From assembly GCA_963761705.1 (NCBI GenBank), contig CAVXHK010000003.1:248001-312000 (forward strand): DNA of 64,000 bases, read 5' to 3'. A model generated the notes under the pieces. It was not told where the DNA came from, made no database searches, and was given only the letters and a program-made list of their open reading frames with translations. The translations under genes and the position numbers were made by a program. This document shows, piece by piece, positions 1 through 8,412 of the stretch (within the stretch, counting starts at the first letter, position 1; every line of letters starts with the position of its first letter). Origin of the DNA: CAVVKW01 sp963761705 (lineage in GTDB: Bacteria > Verrucomicrobiota > Verrucomicrobiia > Chthoniobacterales > JAATET01).

Positions 1-499
1 ATTCGCCATGGTCGACGGCGAGATCATGGGGTGGCTGAATTCGGACGATTTATTGATGCCGCGGGCGTTGCTTTACGTCGGGAGCTACTTCGACCGGCAC
101 CCGGAGGTCGACGTGATCTACGGGCACCGGATTCTGGTGAACGAGAACGACGAGGAGATCGGGCGCTGGGTCACACCGCCTTACAAGGACGAGGCGCTCA
201 CGTATTTCGACTACGTGCCGCAGGAGACCTTGTTCTGGCGGCGGCGGATCTGGGAAAAAGTGGGCGGGGCGCTGAACGTCGATTTTCACTTCGCGCTCGA
301 CTGGGATCTACTCCAACGCTTCCGCGACGCGGGCGCCAACATCGTGCGGGTTCCGCGCTTCCTGGGTTGCTTCCGCGTCCACGCGGAACAGAAGACCTCG
401 GCGAAGATGGCGGACGTTGGAAAAACTGAAATGAGCTGGCTGCGACCGGACTTCGAGGCCAATCCGCTGCAGCGGCGGCGAATGGCGCGGCTGTACTGA
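1..499 (+). CDS. Glycosyltransferase family 2, C-terminal part (truncated by window edge)
   Basis: The frame is open to the first base, so the gene starts outside the window; the ATG at 8 is probably internal. The visible 160 or so residues match the C-terminal half of a GT-A fold GT2 enzyme. They contain 'GWLNSDD', the usual DxD-type metal and nucleotide-sugar site, and 'FALDWDLLQR', the acceptor-side acidic motif of these enzymes. The full-length GT2 at 35402 has the same 'GWLNSDD' and 'DWDL' pair, so the two are probably related. It likely transfers a sugar in the cytoplasm during surface-glycan assembly. A 66-base gap separates it from the first sulfotransferase-like gene. Donor and acceptor cannot be read from the sequence. 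Confidence 0.85.
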   Translation, partial: FAMVDGEIMGWLNSDDLLMPRALLYVGSYFDRHPEVDVIYGHRILVNENDEEIGRWVTPPYKDEALTYFDYVPQETLFWRRRIWEKVGGALNVDFHFALDWDLLQRFRDAGANIVRVPRFLGCFRVHAEQKTSAKMADVGKTEMSWLRPDFEANPLQRRRMARLY

Positions 500-565
500 C
501 GCTGAGCAATTTCGCTCGCAACTCAGCCGTTTTCTCATGAAGGCAGGCGTGCGAAAGGAGTGGCT

Positions 566-1297
566 GTGACGGGCGAGCCGACGTTTGTATTCCATCAGCT
601 GCCGGGCTGCGGGTCGCCGGAGATGGTGGATTTCATCTACACGAACTTCGCCGTCGTGCACGATGAGCTCGACGCGTGTCCGCCGGACCCGGTGTCACCG
701 GCGCCCGTGCGTCCGATCGAGACGGCTTCGTTGTCGGCGGCTAAGCTGTTTTTGTTTCGATCCCATTTTCGGCTGGGGACGATCTTTTTAGAGAAGCTTT
801 ACCCCGAGTTTTTTGCGGAGGAGCGGTTTCACACGATTCTCTTTGTCGATGAGCCGCTGCGCTGGGCGGCGGTCACGTTCTATCACCTGAAAAAGCAGGA
901 GAATCCTGACGTGCCGGCAACGTTCGGGGAATTTTTGAAGACGAGAAGTAATCCGATGGCGATGTTTCTCGGCCTCAAGGTGGGCGGGATCGACGCGTTT
1001 CTGCGGCGCTATTCTTTCGTTGGTGTCAACGAAAAGGGGCTGGAATCGATGACGGCGATGACGGCGGGAATGGAGCGAGTGCTCGGGGCGGCGGAGTCGA
1101 CGCCAAGCGTGGCGAGATCATTGTATCAGGTGAAGCGTTGGCAGTCGGTGGCGCCGGACGGGGAGCGTGCGGCGGAGATCGAGTCACTGATGAAATCGAT
1201 CGGCGCGTGGGCGAGGTGGAGTTTTCGGTGGCGGAATCGAGTGGATCGAGCAATTTACGAGGCGGCGCTTCGGCGTCTGGCGGGGGAAAAGCGATGA
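566..1297 (+). CDS. Degenerate sulfotransferase-like protein
   Basis: This 243-residue protein resembles the sulfotransferase at 1294 in layout, but both PAPS-binding motifs are altered. The P-loop reads 'HQLPGCGSPE' (residues 10-19) instead of 'NHIPKCxGTSxR', so the Lys and the Thr-Ser are lost. The second motif reads 'VDEP' (94-97) where active relatives have 'LREP', so the Arg is lost. The later 'SNPMAMFLGL' matches a 'NPMAHHLGW' segment in the 2049 gene, which supports common origin. GTG 566 is preferred because AAAGGAG lies at 554-560, five bases upstream; the upstream GTG at 560 overlaps that site. The gene ends in an ATGA overlap with the next sulfotransferase. Inference: a catalytically dead partner or a decaying copy. 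Confidence 0.7.
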   Translation: MTGEPTFVFHQLPGCGSPEMVDFIYTNFAVVHDELDACPPDPVSPAPVRPIETASLSAAKLFLFRSHFRLGTIFLEKLYPEFFAEERFHTILFVDEPLRWAAVTFYHLKKQENPDVPATFGEFLKTRSNPMAMFLGLKVGGIDAFLRRYSFVGVNEKGLESMTAMTAGMERVLGAAESTPSVARSLYQVKRWQSVAPDGERAAEIESLMKSIGAWARWSFRWRNRVDRAIYEAALRRLAGEKR

Positions 1298-2040
1298 ACG
1301 ACGAACCGGTCATTGTCTTCAACCACATCCCGAAGTGTTACGGGACGAGCATGCGGAAGTATTTTCGCAAGTTCACGACTCCCCACGCGGATTATGTCGC
1401 GACGTTCGACTCCGAAGAGAGCTTCGTCTCGCTGCCGTATGATCCGACGACGTTGAGCGCGGAGGATTTCCTGCTTGGGCACTTCAACAGCCCGGGGAAA
1501 TTGATCGGAGATCGTTACCCCGAGGTGATCGCCAACCCGCGGTTTAAGCTCTTCACCTTTCTGCGGGAGCCGCTGGAAATGCAGACGTCGCTCTATTATT
1601 ACACGCTCCGGAAAAAGCCGCACGTGGCGGAGAAGAACGCCGAGCGATACGCTTCGTTGGAGAGCTATCTCGTGAAGACGTGGAACTCGATGGCGTCAAG
1701 TTTCCCGTGCACGCTGGAGGACTACGAGGAGGTCGCGGGGCGGTATTTCTTTCTGGGAGTGGCGGATCGCGTGCAGGAGTCGATGGGCGTGTTGGTCGAG
1801 CGAATGCTGGAAATTTACCGAGAGGCCGAGCCGTCGCGAGGCGTTGATCGTGTGCTGCTCGGGTTGGAGGCCATGCGAAAAGAGGGACTGCCGCACGAGA
1901 ACAAATCGGCACGCGACACCCAAGCAACCGAGCTGTCCAAGGAAGCTCAAGCGATCTTTCGCGAGCGAAATTCGCTGGATTACGCTTTGTATGATTACGC
2001 GGTCAAGCAGTTGGACGAAGCGATCGGGGCAGCGAAATAG
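1294..2040 (+). CDS. Sulfotransferase family protein
   Basis: This 248-residue protein is predicted to move sulfate from PAPS to a glycan hydroxyl. The N-terminus carries the 5'-phosphosulfate loop 'NHIPKCYGTSMR' (residues 10-21). 'LREP' (90-93), followed by a Ser in 'MQTSLYYY', matches the 3'-phosphate-binding region. The length fits single-domain Sulfotransfer_2-type bacterial enzymes. There is no signal peptide or membrane segment, so it should act in the cytoplasm. The ATG at 1294 overlaps the previous stop (ATGA), and this start places the P-loop at the usual distance from the N-terminus; a longer upstream reading of the frame is unlikely. It sits in a run of four sulfotransferase-like genes. 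The acceptor is unknown. Confidence 0.8.
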   Translation: MNDEPVIVFNHIPKCYGTSMRKYFRKFTTPHADYVATFDSEESFVSLPYDPTTLSAEDFLLGHFNSPGKLIGDRYPEVIANPRFKLFTFLREPLEMQTSLYYYTLRKKPHVAEKNAERYASLESYLVKTWNSMASSFPCTLEDYEEVAGRYFFLGVADRVQESMGVLVERMLEIYREAEPSRGVDRVLLGLEAMRKEGLPHENKSARDTQATELSKEAQAIFRERNSLDYALYDYAVKQLDEAIGAAK

Positions 2041-2048
2041 GCACCATT

Positions 2049-2732
2049 ATGGACAAGACGTTTTACATCTATCAGCACGTGCCGAAGTGCGCGGGGCAGT
2101 CGTTCCGCGAAATCTTTCGGCAACTGGGTCTGGAACTCATCTTGGAGAAGCCGCCGGGTAAGGCGAATGAGGAGAAGTGGGAGCAGTTCAAACGCACCAA
2201 AATCGATCTCGCTTCGAAGCCGACGGACACGATGATTTGCGGGCACCTGATTCACGACGGCATTCGCCCCCGGGAGCGTTACGCGGAGGAAATCGCCGCG
2301 GGGAACGTGCGGATCGTGACTCTGCTGCGCAACCCGATGGAGCGCGCGATCTCCGCTTACTTTTACCGTCAGCGTCAGGGCAAGGAAGTCGTGCCGACGG
2401 TCGAGGATCACCTGCGAAACATGAAGAATCCGATGGCGCACCACCTTGGGTGGTATGGCTTCGAGGGGACAATGCGGGAGTTTTTGGAGCGCTACTTTTT
2501 CGTCGCGGTTGCCGAGCATTACGACGCGTCGGTTCGGGTGCTGGCCAAGCTGATGGATCGGGACCCGGTCGAGGTGCCGACCATCAACGCGACGCCGCGG
2601 AAGCCTTACGAGGTTTCGGATGAGGCCCGGGCGGCTTTCCGGGCGCAGAACGAGATCGACTACGAGATGTTTGCGGACGGGATTGCGTTGCTCGGTGCGC
2701 GACACAGAGAGTTGTTCGGCGAGGAGATTTGA
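2049..2732 (+). CDS. Sulfotransferase family protein
   Basis: This 227-residue protein begins eight bases after the previous gene, so the two are probably co-transcribed. The P-loop is 'QHVPKCAGQSFR' (residues 9-20), with Gln replacing the usual Thr of GTS. The 3'-phosphate motif is 'LLRNP' (92-96) followed by 'ISAYFYR'. The Lys and both Arg positions are kept, so activity is plausible. The shared 'NPMAHHLGW' stretch links it to the 566 and 2854 gene products and shows they are tandem paralogs. A cytoplasmic PAPS-dependent enzyme acting on a glycan is inferred from family and context. A 121-base gap without a recognisable signal follows. Confidence 0.8.
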   Translation: MDKTFYIYQHVPKCAGQSFREIFRQLGLELILEKPPGKANEEKWEQFKRTKIDLASKPTDTMICGHLIHDGIRPRERYAEEIAAGNVRIVTLLRNPMERAISAYFYRQRQGKEVVPTVEDHLRNMKNPMAHHLGWYGFEGTMREFLERYFFVAVAEHYDASVRVLAKLMDRDPVEVPTINATPRKPYEVSDEARAAFRAQNEIDYEMFADGIALLGARHRELFGEEI

Positions 2733-2853
2733 TCTCGGCAGTCCGGACGCCGCTGGCCCCGAGAGTCTGTCAAGCTCGCTCGTTTGACCGCTTGAACCGA
2801 GTCGGCCCACGGAGTTTCACCGAAGCTCGGCTACCTTCATCCCGGTTGAAATT

Positions 2854-4332
2854 TTGAACGCTCCGGGTTTGCTCTTTGTCCGGGTGCCGGGCGTCGATGG
2901 GTTGGCGCTGGGGCATTTGGTGCGGGCGGTTTTCTGCGCGAGAGATGACCAGCCCGTCCCGGGGGGCGTTCCGGTGGTTCCTTCTGGTTTGATTGGTGCC
3001 GGGAGTGCGATCTCGGGGCACTTCGACCGGGATCGGGCGGCGGATTACCGGGAGCTGATTCGCGACCCGCGGACGCTGCTGGTGACCGTGATTCGGGATC
3101 CGATCGAAGTTCATCGAGCCGTGTATCGGCACGTGGTCAGGTCGGAACCGGAAACAAGGGAACGGCGTCCGAAGGTTTTTGCGACCGAGGAAAGTTTTCT
3201 CGAATCGCGGAAAGACGAGGTGACTCGGGGTTTAGCTCAGGCCCTCGGAAAACGCCGGGTCAGGGTCGGAAGTTTTCGATCCGTGCTGGTCGAGGAACGG
3301 ATGGAGGAGTCGATGCGTGAGTTCGTCACGATCGCGCTCGGTTGGGCAAAAATGGTCGGCGCCCCTTCGCGAATCATCTCGATGCTCGGTGCGGCCAAGA
3401 AATTTGATGGGGCGCTGACCGATGCCTTCGGCGGTGGGCAAGTGTGTCAACGGGAAGGACGGACTCCTCCTGGGTTCGCGGAGCGGAACGCTGGGGATGT
3501 GCAATTTTACCGGGATGCGGTTCGTGCTTTGGAGGAGGGGCAGCCAAGGGCCCGCAAGTCATTTTTCCAACGTTGGAAACCGGCGCTGCCGATTGCCGAT
3601 GAGCCGGTGTTTGTCTTCAATCATCTGCCAAAGTGTTTTGGTACGAGTCTCAGAGTATTCTTTCAGGGTGCTTTCGGGTCGGTGGAGGATCACACGGAGT
3701 TTCTTGGCCGCGTGGGATTGCTGGATGACGAGCCGATCGACTGTGAGCGGCTGGCGGCGGATACGATGTTGATGGGGCACTTCGCCCACGGCGCCCTCCG
3801 GTTGCGGGTGCGGTATCCGGAGATCTGGGCGGATCGGCGGCGGTACCGATTATTCTCGTTCGTGCGGGAGCCATTGTCGGCGGCGGTCTCGAGTTTTTAT
3901 CACGTGACGGACCGGACGACGGGGCCGGTCGTGCCGGATCCGGGTTTGTTCAGTTCGCTCGATACGTATCTGCGGCGAGTGAATAATCCGTTGGCGGCTG
4001 GACTCGGCTGGAGTGAGGGCGAGGATGTGAAGGCGGTCGGGGAACGGTATTTTTTTGTGGGACGCGCGGAGGCGGTCGAGCGGGAGGTGCCGCGACTTTT
4101 GGCCGAGATGCGCTCGCAACTTGACGGTGCGGTGGCGAGTCCAACGACGAGCCGGGCGCTCGCAGCGATCTCGGCGTTGGAGGGACGGGCGTTGCCTCAC
4201 GCGAACGCCAGCAGTGGACGGCGGATCGAGATAGATCCGGAGACGGAGGCGATTTTCCGGGAGCGAAATGCGGTCGATTACCGGCTTTATGCACTGGCCG
4301 CGGACCGGGGTGAGGGGGTTGGAAATGATTGA
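2854..4332 (+). CDS. Two-domain sulfotransferase (degenerate N-domain plus canonical C-domain)
   Basis: This 492-residue protein contains two sulfotransferase-like units. In the first (about residues 1-240) the P-loop has decayed to 'VRVPGVDGLALG', but 'IRDP' (80-83) remains. The second (about 250-492) has an intact 'NHLPKCFGTSLR' with Pro259-Lys260 and 'VREP' (337-340), plus the 'NPLAAGLGW' segment shared with its neighbours. It therefore looks like a duplication and fusion in which only the C-terminal unit kept the PAPS site. The start is a TTG at 2854 without a good ribosome-binding site and is uncertain by some codons. No membrane segment is visible. Inference: a pseudo-dimeric sulfotransferase acting on the locus glycan. 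Confidence 0.75.
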   Translation: MNAPGLLFVRVPGVDGLALGHLVRAVFCARDDQPVPGGVPVVPSGLIGAGSAISGHFDRDRAADYRELIRDPRTLLVTVIRDPIEVHRAVYRHVVRSEPETRERRPKVFATEESFLESRKDEVTRGLAQALGKRRVRVGSFRSVLVEERMEESMREFVTIALGWAKMVGAPSRIISMLGAAKKFDGALTDAFGGGQVCQREGRTPPGFAERNAGDVQFYRDAVRALEEGQPRARKSFFQRWKPALPIADEPVFVFNHLPKCFGTSLRVFFQGAFGSVEDHTEFLGRVGLLDDEPIDCERLAADTMLMGHFAHGALRLRVRYPEIWADRRRYRLFSFVREPLSAAVSSFYHVTDRTTGPVVPDPGLFSSLDTYLRRVNNPLAAGLGWSEGEDVKAVGERYFFVGRAEAVEREVPRLLAEMRSQLDGAVASPTTSRALAAISALEGRALPHANASSGRRIEIDPETEAIFRERNAVDYRLYALAADRGEGVGND

Positions 4333-4398
4333 CGGGCCGGATCGCTTTTGGCGTGCTATCCCACCCGGTGCCGCCGCAAGGAATTGCCACTTTTCTCG

Positions 4399-5673
4399 AT
4401 GAACAGTCTCCAAAATTTATTCCGCCAATCGGCGACGCTGCGGACCCACATCGACGAGGTTATCCGGAAGGAAAAGCCGCGGAGAACGGTTGACGCCAAG
4501 GCGGTTGAGGCGCTGCCGACGGAATACTCCGAGATCAACGATCTCGCGACGCTCGAGATGGACCTCATGGTCACCCACGTCGAGGTGAACAACCTCCACG
4601 GGACGGGGATTCTCATCAAACGGATGTTCCCGGATTGGCGGGAGATCATGCACGTTTGGACGCACTCCGCGTATTCGATCAACGATTTCGGGATCGTGCA
4701 GATGTTCATCGGGGGTTGGAAATTGACCCGGAACCAGATGTTCGCCAAAGCGACGGCGGCGCTAAAGGATTACACGCTGCGGAGTGTGATGTGCGTGCCG
4801 TTTTGTCCGGAGGATTTGATCACGGCGCTCTGCGCGAAACACAGTCGGAACGTGCCCCTTCTGATCTACGTGATGGACGATCAGAATCTCACGCACTCGC
4901 GGATTCCCGATAACGTGCTCCGGGAAGCCTTTGACGCGGCGGCGATCGTCTTCGCGATCTCGCCCGAGATGCGGGACGCGTACGAGGCGAAATTTGGAAT
5001 CAAGTGTTACCTCCTCCCGCCGTTGGTGCGGGCGGACGATTTGATGCTGGAGCCGGTGGCGGGGGAGCGGGTGGAATTCAAAGACACGGGGATCCTGCTG
5101 GGCAACATCTGGAATGCCAAGTGGCTGGAGGAGATCCGCCACGTGGTGCGGGACAGCGGGAAAACGATTCACTGGTACGGGAACGCGGGGAAGGCCGTCG
5201 AATTTGATCCGGCGGGCTTGGAGCGGGACGGGATCATTTTCAAGGGGGCGCTGCCGGAGACGGAGATCTGCGCGGAGATTCGCAAATACGCTTACGGCGT
5301 GCTCCCCTCATCGCCGGACGGGCAGGAGGAGGATTGGCTGGCGAAATACAGCATCCCGACGCGCTTGGTGACGAGCGTCGCGGCGGGAAATCTGCCGATG
5401 GTCGTGATGGGTAGCGAGGCCTCGGCTTCGAGCCAGTTCGTGAAGAAATTTGGGGTCGGGCGAATCTGTCCTTACGACTCGGCGAAGTTCAGGGAAGCCG
5501 TGGACGCGATCGTGTCGGAGGAGGCGCAGGCGGAGATTCGCGTGAAGTCGGCGGGGGCGGCGAAGCTGTTTTCGGACGTGGGGATCGCGGATTGGTTGCG
5601 GGAGAGCTTGCGGCGGGGGGAGCCGGTGGATCGGAGATTTGAAGAGGCGTTTGGCGCGGGGGTTGAGGTATGA
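4399..5673 (+). CDS. Predicted glycosyltransferase, paralog of the 33690 gene product
   Basis: This 424-residue protein has no family signature I can name with certainty. It shares an ordered set of motifs with the protein at 33690: 'LHGTGILIKRMFP' against 'RHGVGIYLQRLFP', 'CVPFCPED' against 'CVPYYPED', 'YVMDDQN' against 'YLMDDQN', 'ISPEM' against 'ISREM', and 'LPPLV' against 'LPPVV'. The two-lobed layout, with an 'LLGNIWNAKW' segment opening the second half and a late 'LPMVVMGSEAS', suggests a GT-B fold glycosyltransferase. ATG 4399 is chosen over an ATG 17 codons upstream because the conserved part begins after it. The stop overlaps the next start (ATGA at 5670), so the pair is translationally coupled. 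Confidence 0.65.
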   Translation: MNSLQNLFRQSATLRTHIDEVIRKEKPRRTVDAKAVEALPTEYSEINDLATLEMDLMVTHVEVNNLHGTGILIKRMFPDWREIMHVWTHSAYSINDFGIVQMFIGGWKLTRNQMFAKATAALKDYTLRSVMCVPFCPEDLITALCAKHSRNVPLLIYVMDDQNLTHSRIPDNVLREAFDAAAIVFAISPEMRDAYEAKFGIKCYLLPPLVRADDLMLEPVAGERVEFKDTGILLGNIWNAKWLEEIRHVVRDSGKTIHWYGNAGKAVEFDPAGLERDGIIFKGALPETEICAEIRKYAYGVLPSSPDGQEEDWLAKYSIPTRLVTSVAAGNLPMVVMGSEASASSQFVKKFGVGRICPYDSAKFREAVDAIVSEEAQAEIRVKSAGAAKLFSDVGIADWLRESLRRGEPVDRRFEEAFGAGVEV

Positions 5674-6893
5674 TCGGGCGAATTAAATCGGCGGTGGGCC
5701 GGATGTGGCGGCTTCTCAACGCGGGCGCGGATCTGCTGGATGAGGTGGATCGGGCGAAGGCGCTGGAGGTTCATTTCTCCAACCAAAACGCAACGATGTT
5801 TGGGGTGTCTGCGACTCTGAAGGGCGTGAAAGAATTGACCGTGCTGCGGGAGGACATTCAGAAGGCGAATCAGCTGATGAACTTGTCCGTGAAGGAGTTT
5901 CGCCGGTCGGAGAAGGACATTCAGCGCTTGTTCACGATCTTCGACGACGCCGGGCGCGAGCTGTTTGAGACGTTGCGGAGCTACGACCGGATGGTGGCGG
6001 ATCTGGACACGAAATACGAAAGAGCGCGGCGCATGTCTTACCTCGTGGCGCGGTCGCCGCAGACGGCGTGGGGGATTCTTGGCGAGGAAACGAACGCGAT
6101 GGAGGCGGTCGAGTCGTTCGCGCGCGATCCGGAGCTGACCCTGGTGCAGCATTTGTATGGTTACGTGAAAGACCGGACGGCGTTGGACATCGGTGCCAAC
6201 GTGGGGAAGGTGACGGAGGTCTTACTTCGGACGGGCTTCGAGACGTATGCCTTCGAACCAAATCCGGCGGTGCACGGGAAGATCGTCGATCGGTGCGATG
6301 GGCTGAAGGGCTTCAAGAGCCAAGCCATTGGGATCGGGGTGGAGGATGGGACGTTCGATCTGAAACTGGTGGAGTCGGAGAGCGCTGAGTTCGAGGAGGA
6401 GGATTCGTCAGTCTACGCGTCGTTCGTGGGACGGGATTTGCCGCCGGGGCTACGTTACGGGGAGACGATTGCGGTCGGGGTGCGGAGCCTGGGGAGCCTG
6501 CTGACGTCGGGGGAAATCCCGTCGGAACCTGGAGTCGTCAAGATCGACACGGAGGGGAACGACTTGGCCGTTGTCCAGGGTTTTGGCGAGGTGCGTCCGG
6601 AGGTTGTCTGCACGGAGACGTGGGCGGATGGCAGTGTGATGGGGGGCGAGAAAAGTGCGAACGCGTTGGCGCCGATGGTGGCCGAGATGCGGGAGCGGGG
6701 ATACGGCTGGTTCATTCACATCTTCCGCACCGACGGGACGACGGAGCCGGCGTTTTTTGTGAACTGGGACGTTCAGCCGAGGGGTTCCTGGGGCAATACA
6801 TTTTTCTTCCGCGACGCAGGTCTGTTCCGCGTGGCGGCGGATTTCTGTGAGCGCTACCTACCCCGGGCGGCGGTCGGGCTGGCAAAGGATTAA
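5670..6893 (+). CDS. FkbM family methyltransferase with N-terminal coiled coil
   Basis: This 407-residue protein has two parts. Residues 1 to about 150 are charged and helical with no recognisable domain, and look like a coiled coil. The rest is a FkbM-type SAM-dependent O-methyltransferase: motif I is 'ALDIGANVGKVTEV' (about 171-184), 'AFEPNP' follows as the acidic SAM contact, and 'VVKIDTEGND' is the FkbM signature. The substrate is probably a sugar hydroxyl of the glycan. Its last residues, 'FRVAADFCERYLPRAAVG', reappear in diverged form at the end of the chimeric ORF at 9721, which shows that a second copy of this gene once existed. The start overlaps the preceding stop (ATGA). Confidence 0.85.
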   Translation: MIGRIKSAVGRMWRLLNAGADLLDEVDRAKALEVHFSNQNATMFGVSATLKGVKELTVLREDIQKANQLMNLSVKEFRRSEKDIQRLFTIFDDAGRELFETLRSYDRMVADLDTKYERARRMSYLVARSPQTAWGILGEETNAMEAVESFARDPELTLVQHLYGYVKDRTALDIGANVGKVTEVLLRTGFETYAFEPNPAVHGKIVDRCDGLKGFKSQAIGIGVEDGTFDLKLVESESAEFEEEDSSVYASFVGRDLPPGLRYGETIAVGVRSLGSLLTSGEIPSEPGVVKIDTEGNDLAVVQGFGEVRPEVVCTETWADGSVMGGEKSANALAPMVAEMRERGYGWFIHIFRTDGTTEPAFFVNWDVQPRGSWGNTFFFRDAGLFRVAADFCERYLPRAAVGLAKD

Positions 6894-6938
6894 GCGAAGC
6901 GCAAAGTTCCCCCCGCAAAACCCAAGGGGATCGAATTG

Positions 6939-8412
6939 ATGACGGGTGAGATTTATTTAAGTGTGGTTGCGGTCGGGCGCAACGATGGCCACGGCGACAA
7001 CGCGGCGGAGCGGACGCAGATCTTCGTGGACAGCGTGCTCGACCAGTGCGCTGGGAACGAATTGCGGGCCGAGTTGATCTTGGTCGAATGGAATCCGCCA
7101 GCCGACGCGGTCGGGTTGGCCGAGTCGCTGGACTGGAGTCGCGCGAACGAATGGGTTGATTGCCGGGTGGTGACCGTGCCGCACGAGTGGCACGTCACGT
7201 TCGACGGGTGGGCGGGGCTGCCGCTGCTCCAGATGATCGGGAAGAACGTGGGCATCCGGCGGGCGCGGGGAGAGTTCGTGCTGGCGACGAACATCGACGT
7301 GCTCTGGTCGGCGGAGCTCTCGCGGTGGCTGGGTCGGCGTGAGTGCCGGAAAGACCGGCTTTACCGCTGCGATCGGCTGGACATCGATGGGCGGATCCAG
7401 AACGGGTCGGTGGAGGATAAGTTGAAATTTGCGTGGGGCAACGTGGTGCGGCGCAACGTGCGCGAGGGAATCCCGGAGCTACGGGAAGCGCAGCGGAACG
7501 ACGCGTCGGTGGACGAGGTGCTCGATTGCGCCAAACGGCTGGGAATTTTCGAGATCGAGCGATCCCTTGACCAAGCCTTTCTCGTGGCGGCGGAAGGCAT
7601 CGGGCACGACGGTTTGCACCTGTCGATGTGCGGGGATTTTACGTTGCTGTCGGCGGGGGGATGGGAGCGAATTGGTGGCTACGCGGAGCTTCCCGGTGTA
7701 TCCGCTGCACGTGGACTCTTTGGCGGTGCAGGCTGCGCACCGGGCGGGATACCGGGAAACGTGGCTGGCGCCTCCGGCGGTTTGTTTTCACATCGAGCAC
7801 GGCGGGGGATCGGGGACGGAAAAAGCAGACCGCGAAGCGTTGTTTGATCGCTTGCGGGGACGGGGGGTGGCTTGGATGCACTACGAGGAGGTTGCGCCGT
7901 GGTTCGCGGCAATGGAGAACGCGGGGGAGGCGACGGTCTTCAACGGCGAGCGCTGGGGGATGCGCGACGTGACGCTGGGGGAGACGAGATTCGGACCGGA
8001 CGGGATCTTGGACGAGGTTCCGGCTGCTGCGATGCGGACGGCGGGGGTGAGCTGGGAGCCGACCGCGGCGGTGCGGGCGGAATTTTCGGTGATAGAAGCG
8101 GTCCGGGCTGGGCGGCGGCAGCACGAGGCGGACTTGAGCGCGGACCGGGACATGTGGAAGGCGTGGGCGGAGGATCTGAACGGGCGCGTCGCCAATCTGG
8201 AACGGCGGCGCGAGGAGCTGGAGGTCGAGCGGAAGCGATTGGTCGACGTGACGAAGCGCCTGCGGGATGAGCGGGAGGCGATGCGGGCGAGTGAGCGGGA
8301 ATTAGGGGCGGAGCTCACGAGGGAACGCGGTGCCGCGGAGGCCGCGCGGGAAAAGCTGGACCGCTATCGCAAGGTAGGTGGCTGGCTGGAACGATTCGGA
8401 TTTTTTCGATGA
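6939..8412 (+). pseudogene. Glycosyltransferase with C-terminal coiled coil, broken by a +1 frameshift
   Basis: Two overlapping frames join into one protein if a single C is removed from the CCC at 7692-7694. Before it the frame reads '...GGYAELP', and after it '...PVYPLHVDSLAVQAAH', giving a continuous 'GGYAELPVYPLHVDS'. The span is 3n+1 bases long, as expected for one extra base; the repaired product is about 490 residues. The N-terminal part ('VVAVGRND...', 'GKNVGIRRARGEFVLATNIDV') is GT-A-like. The last 100 residues form a highly charged coiled coil. ATG 6939 has AAGGGGA at 6924-6930. Either a recent frameshift or a sequencing error; codon choice stays normal on both sides, which argues that the break is recent or artefactual. 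Confidence 0.75.

Noticed and set aside
2733..2853. Gap searched for a tRNA or promoter
   Set aside because: No cloverleaf, no good promoter pair and no hairpin with a T-run could be found.
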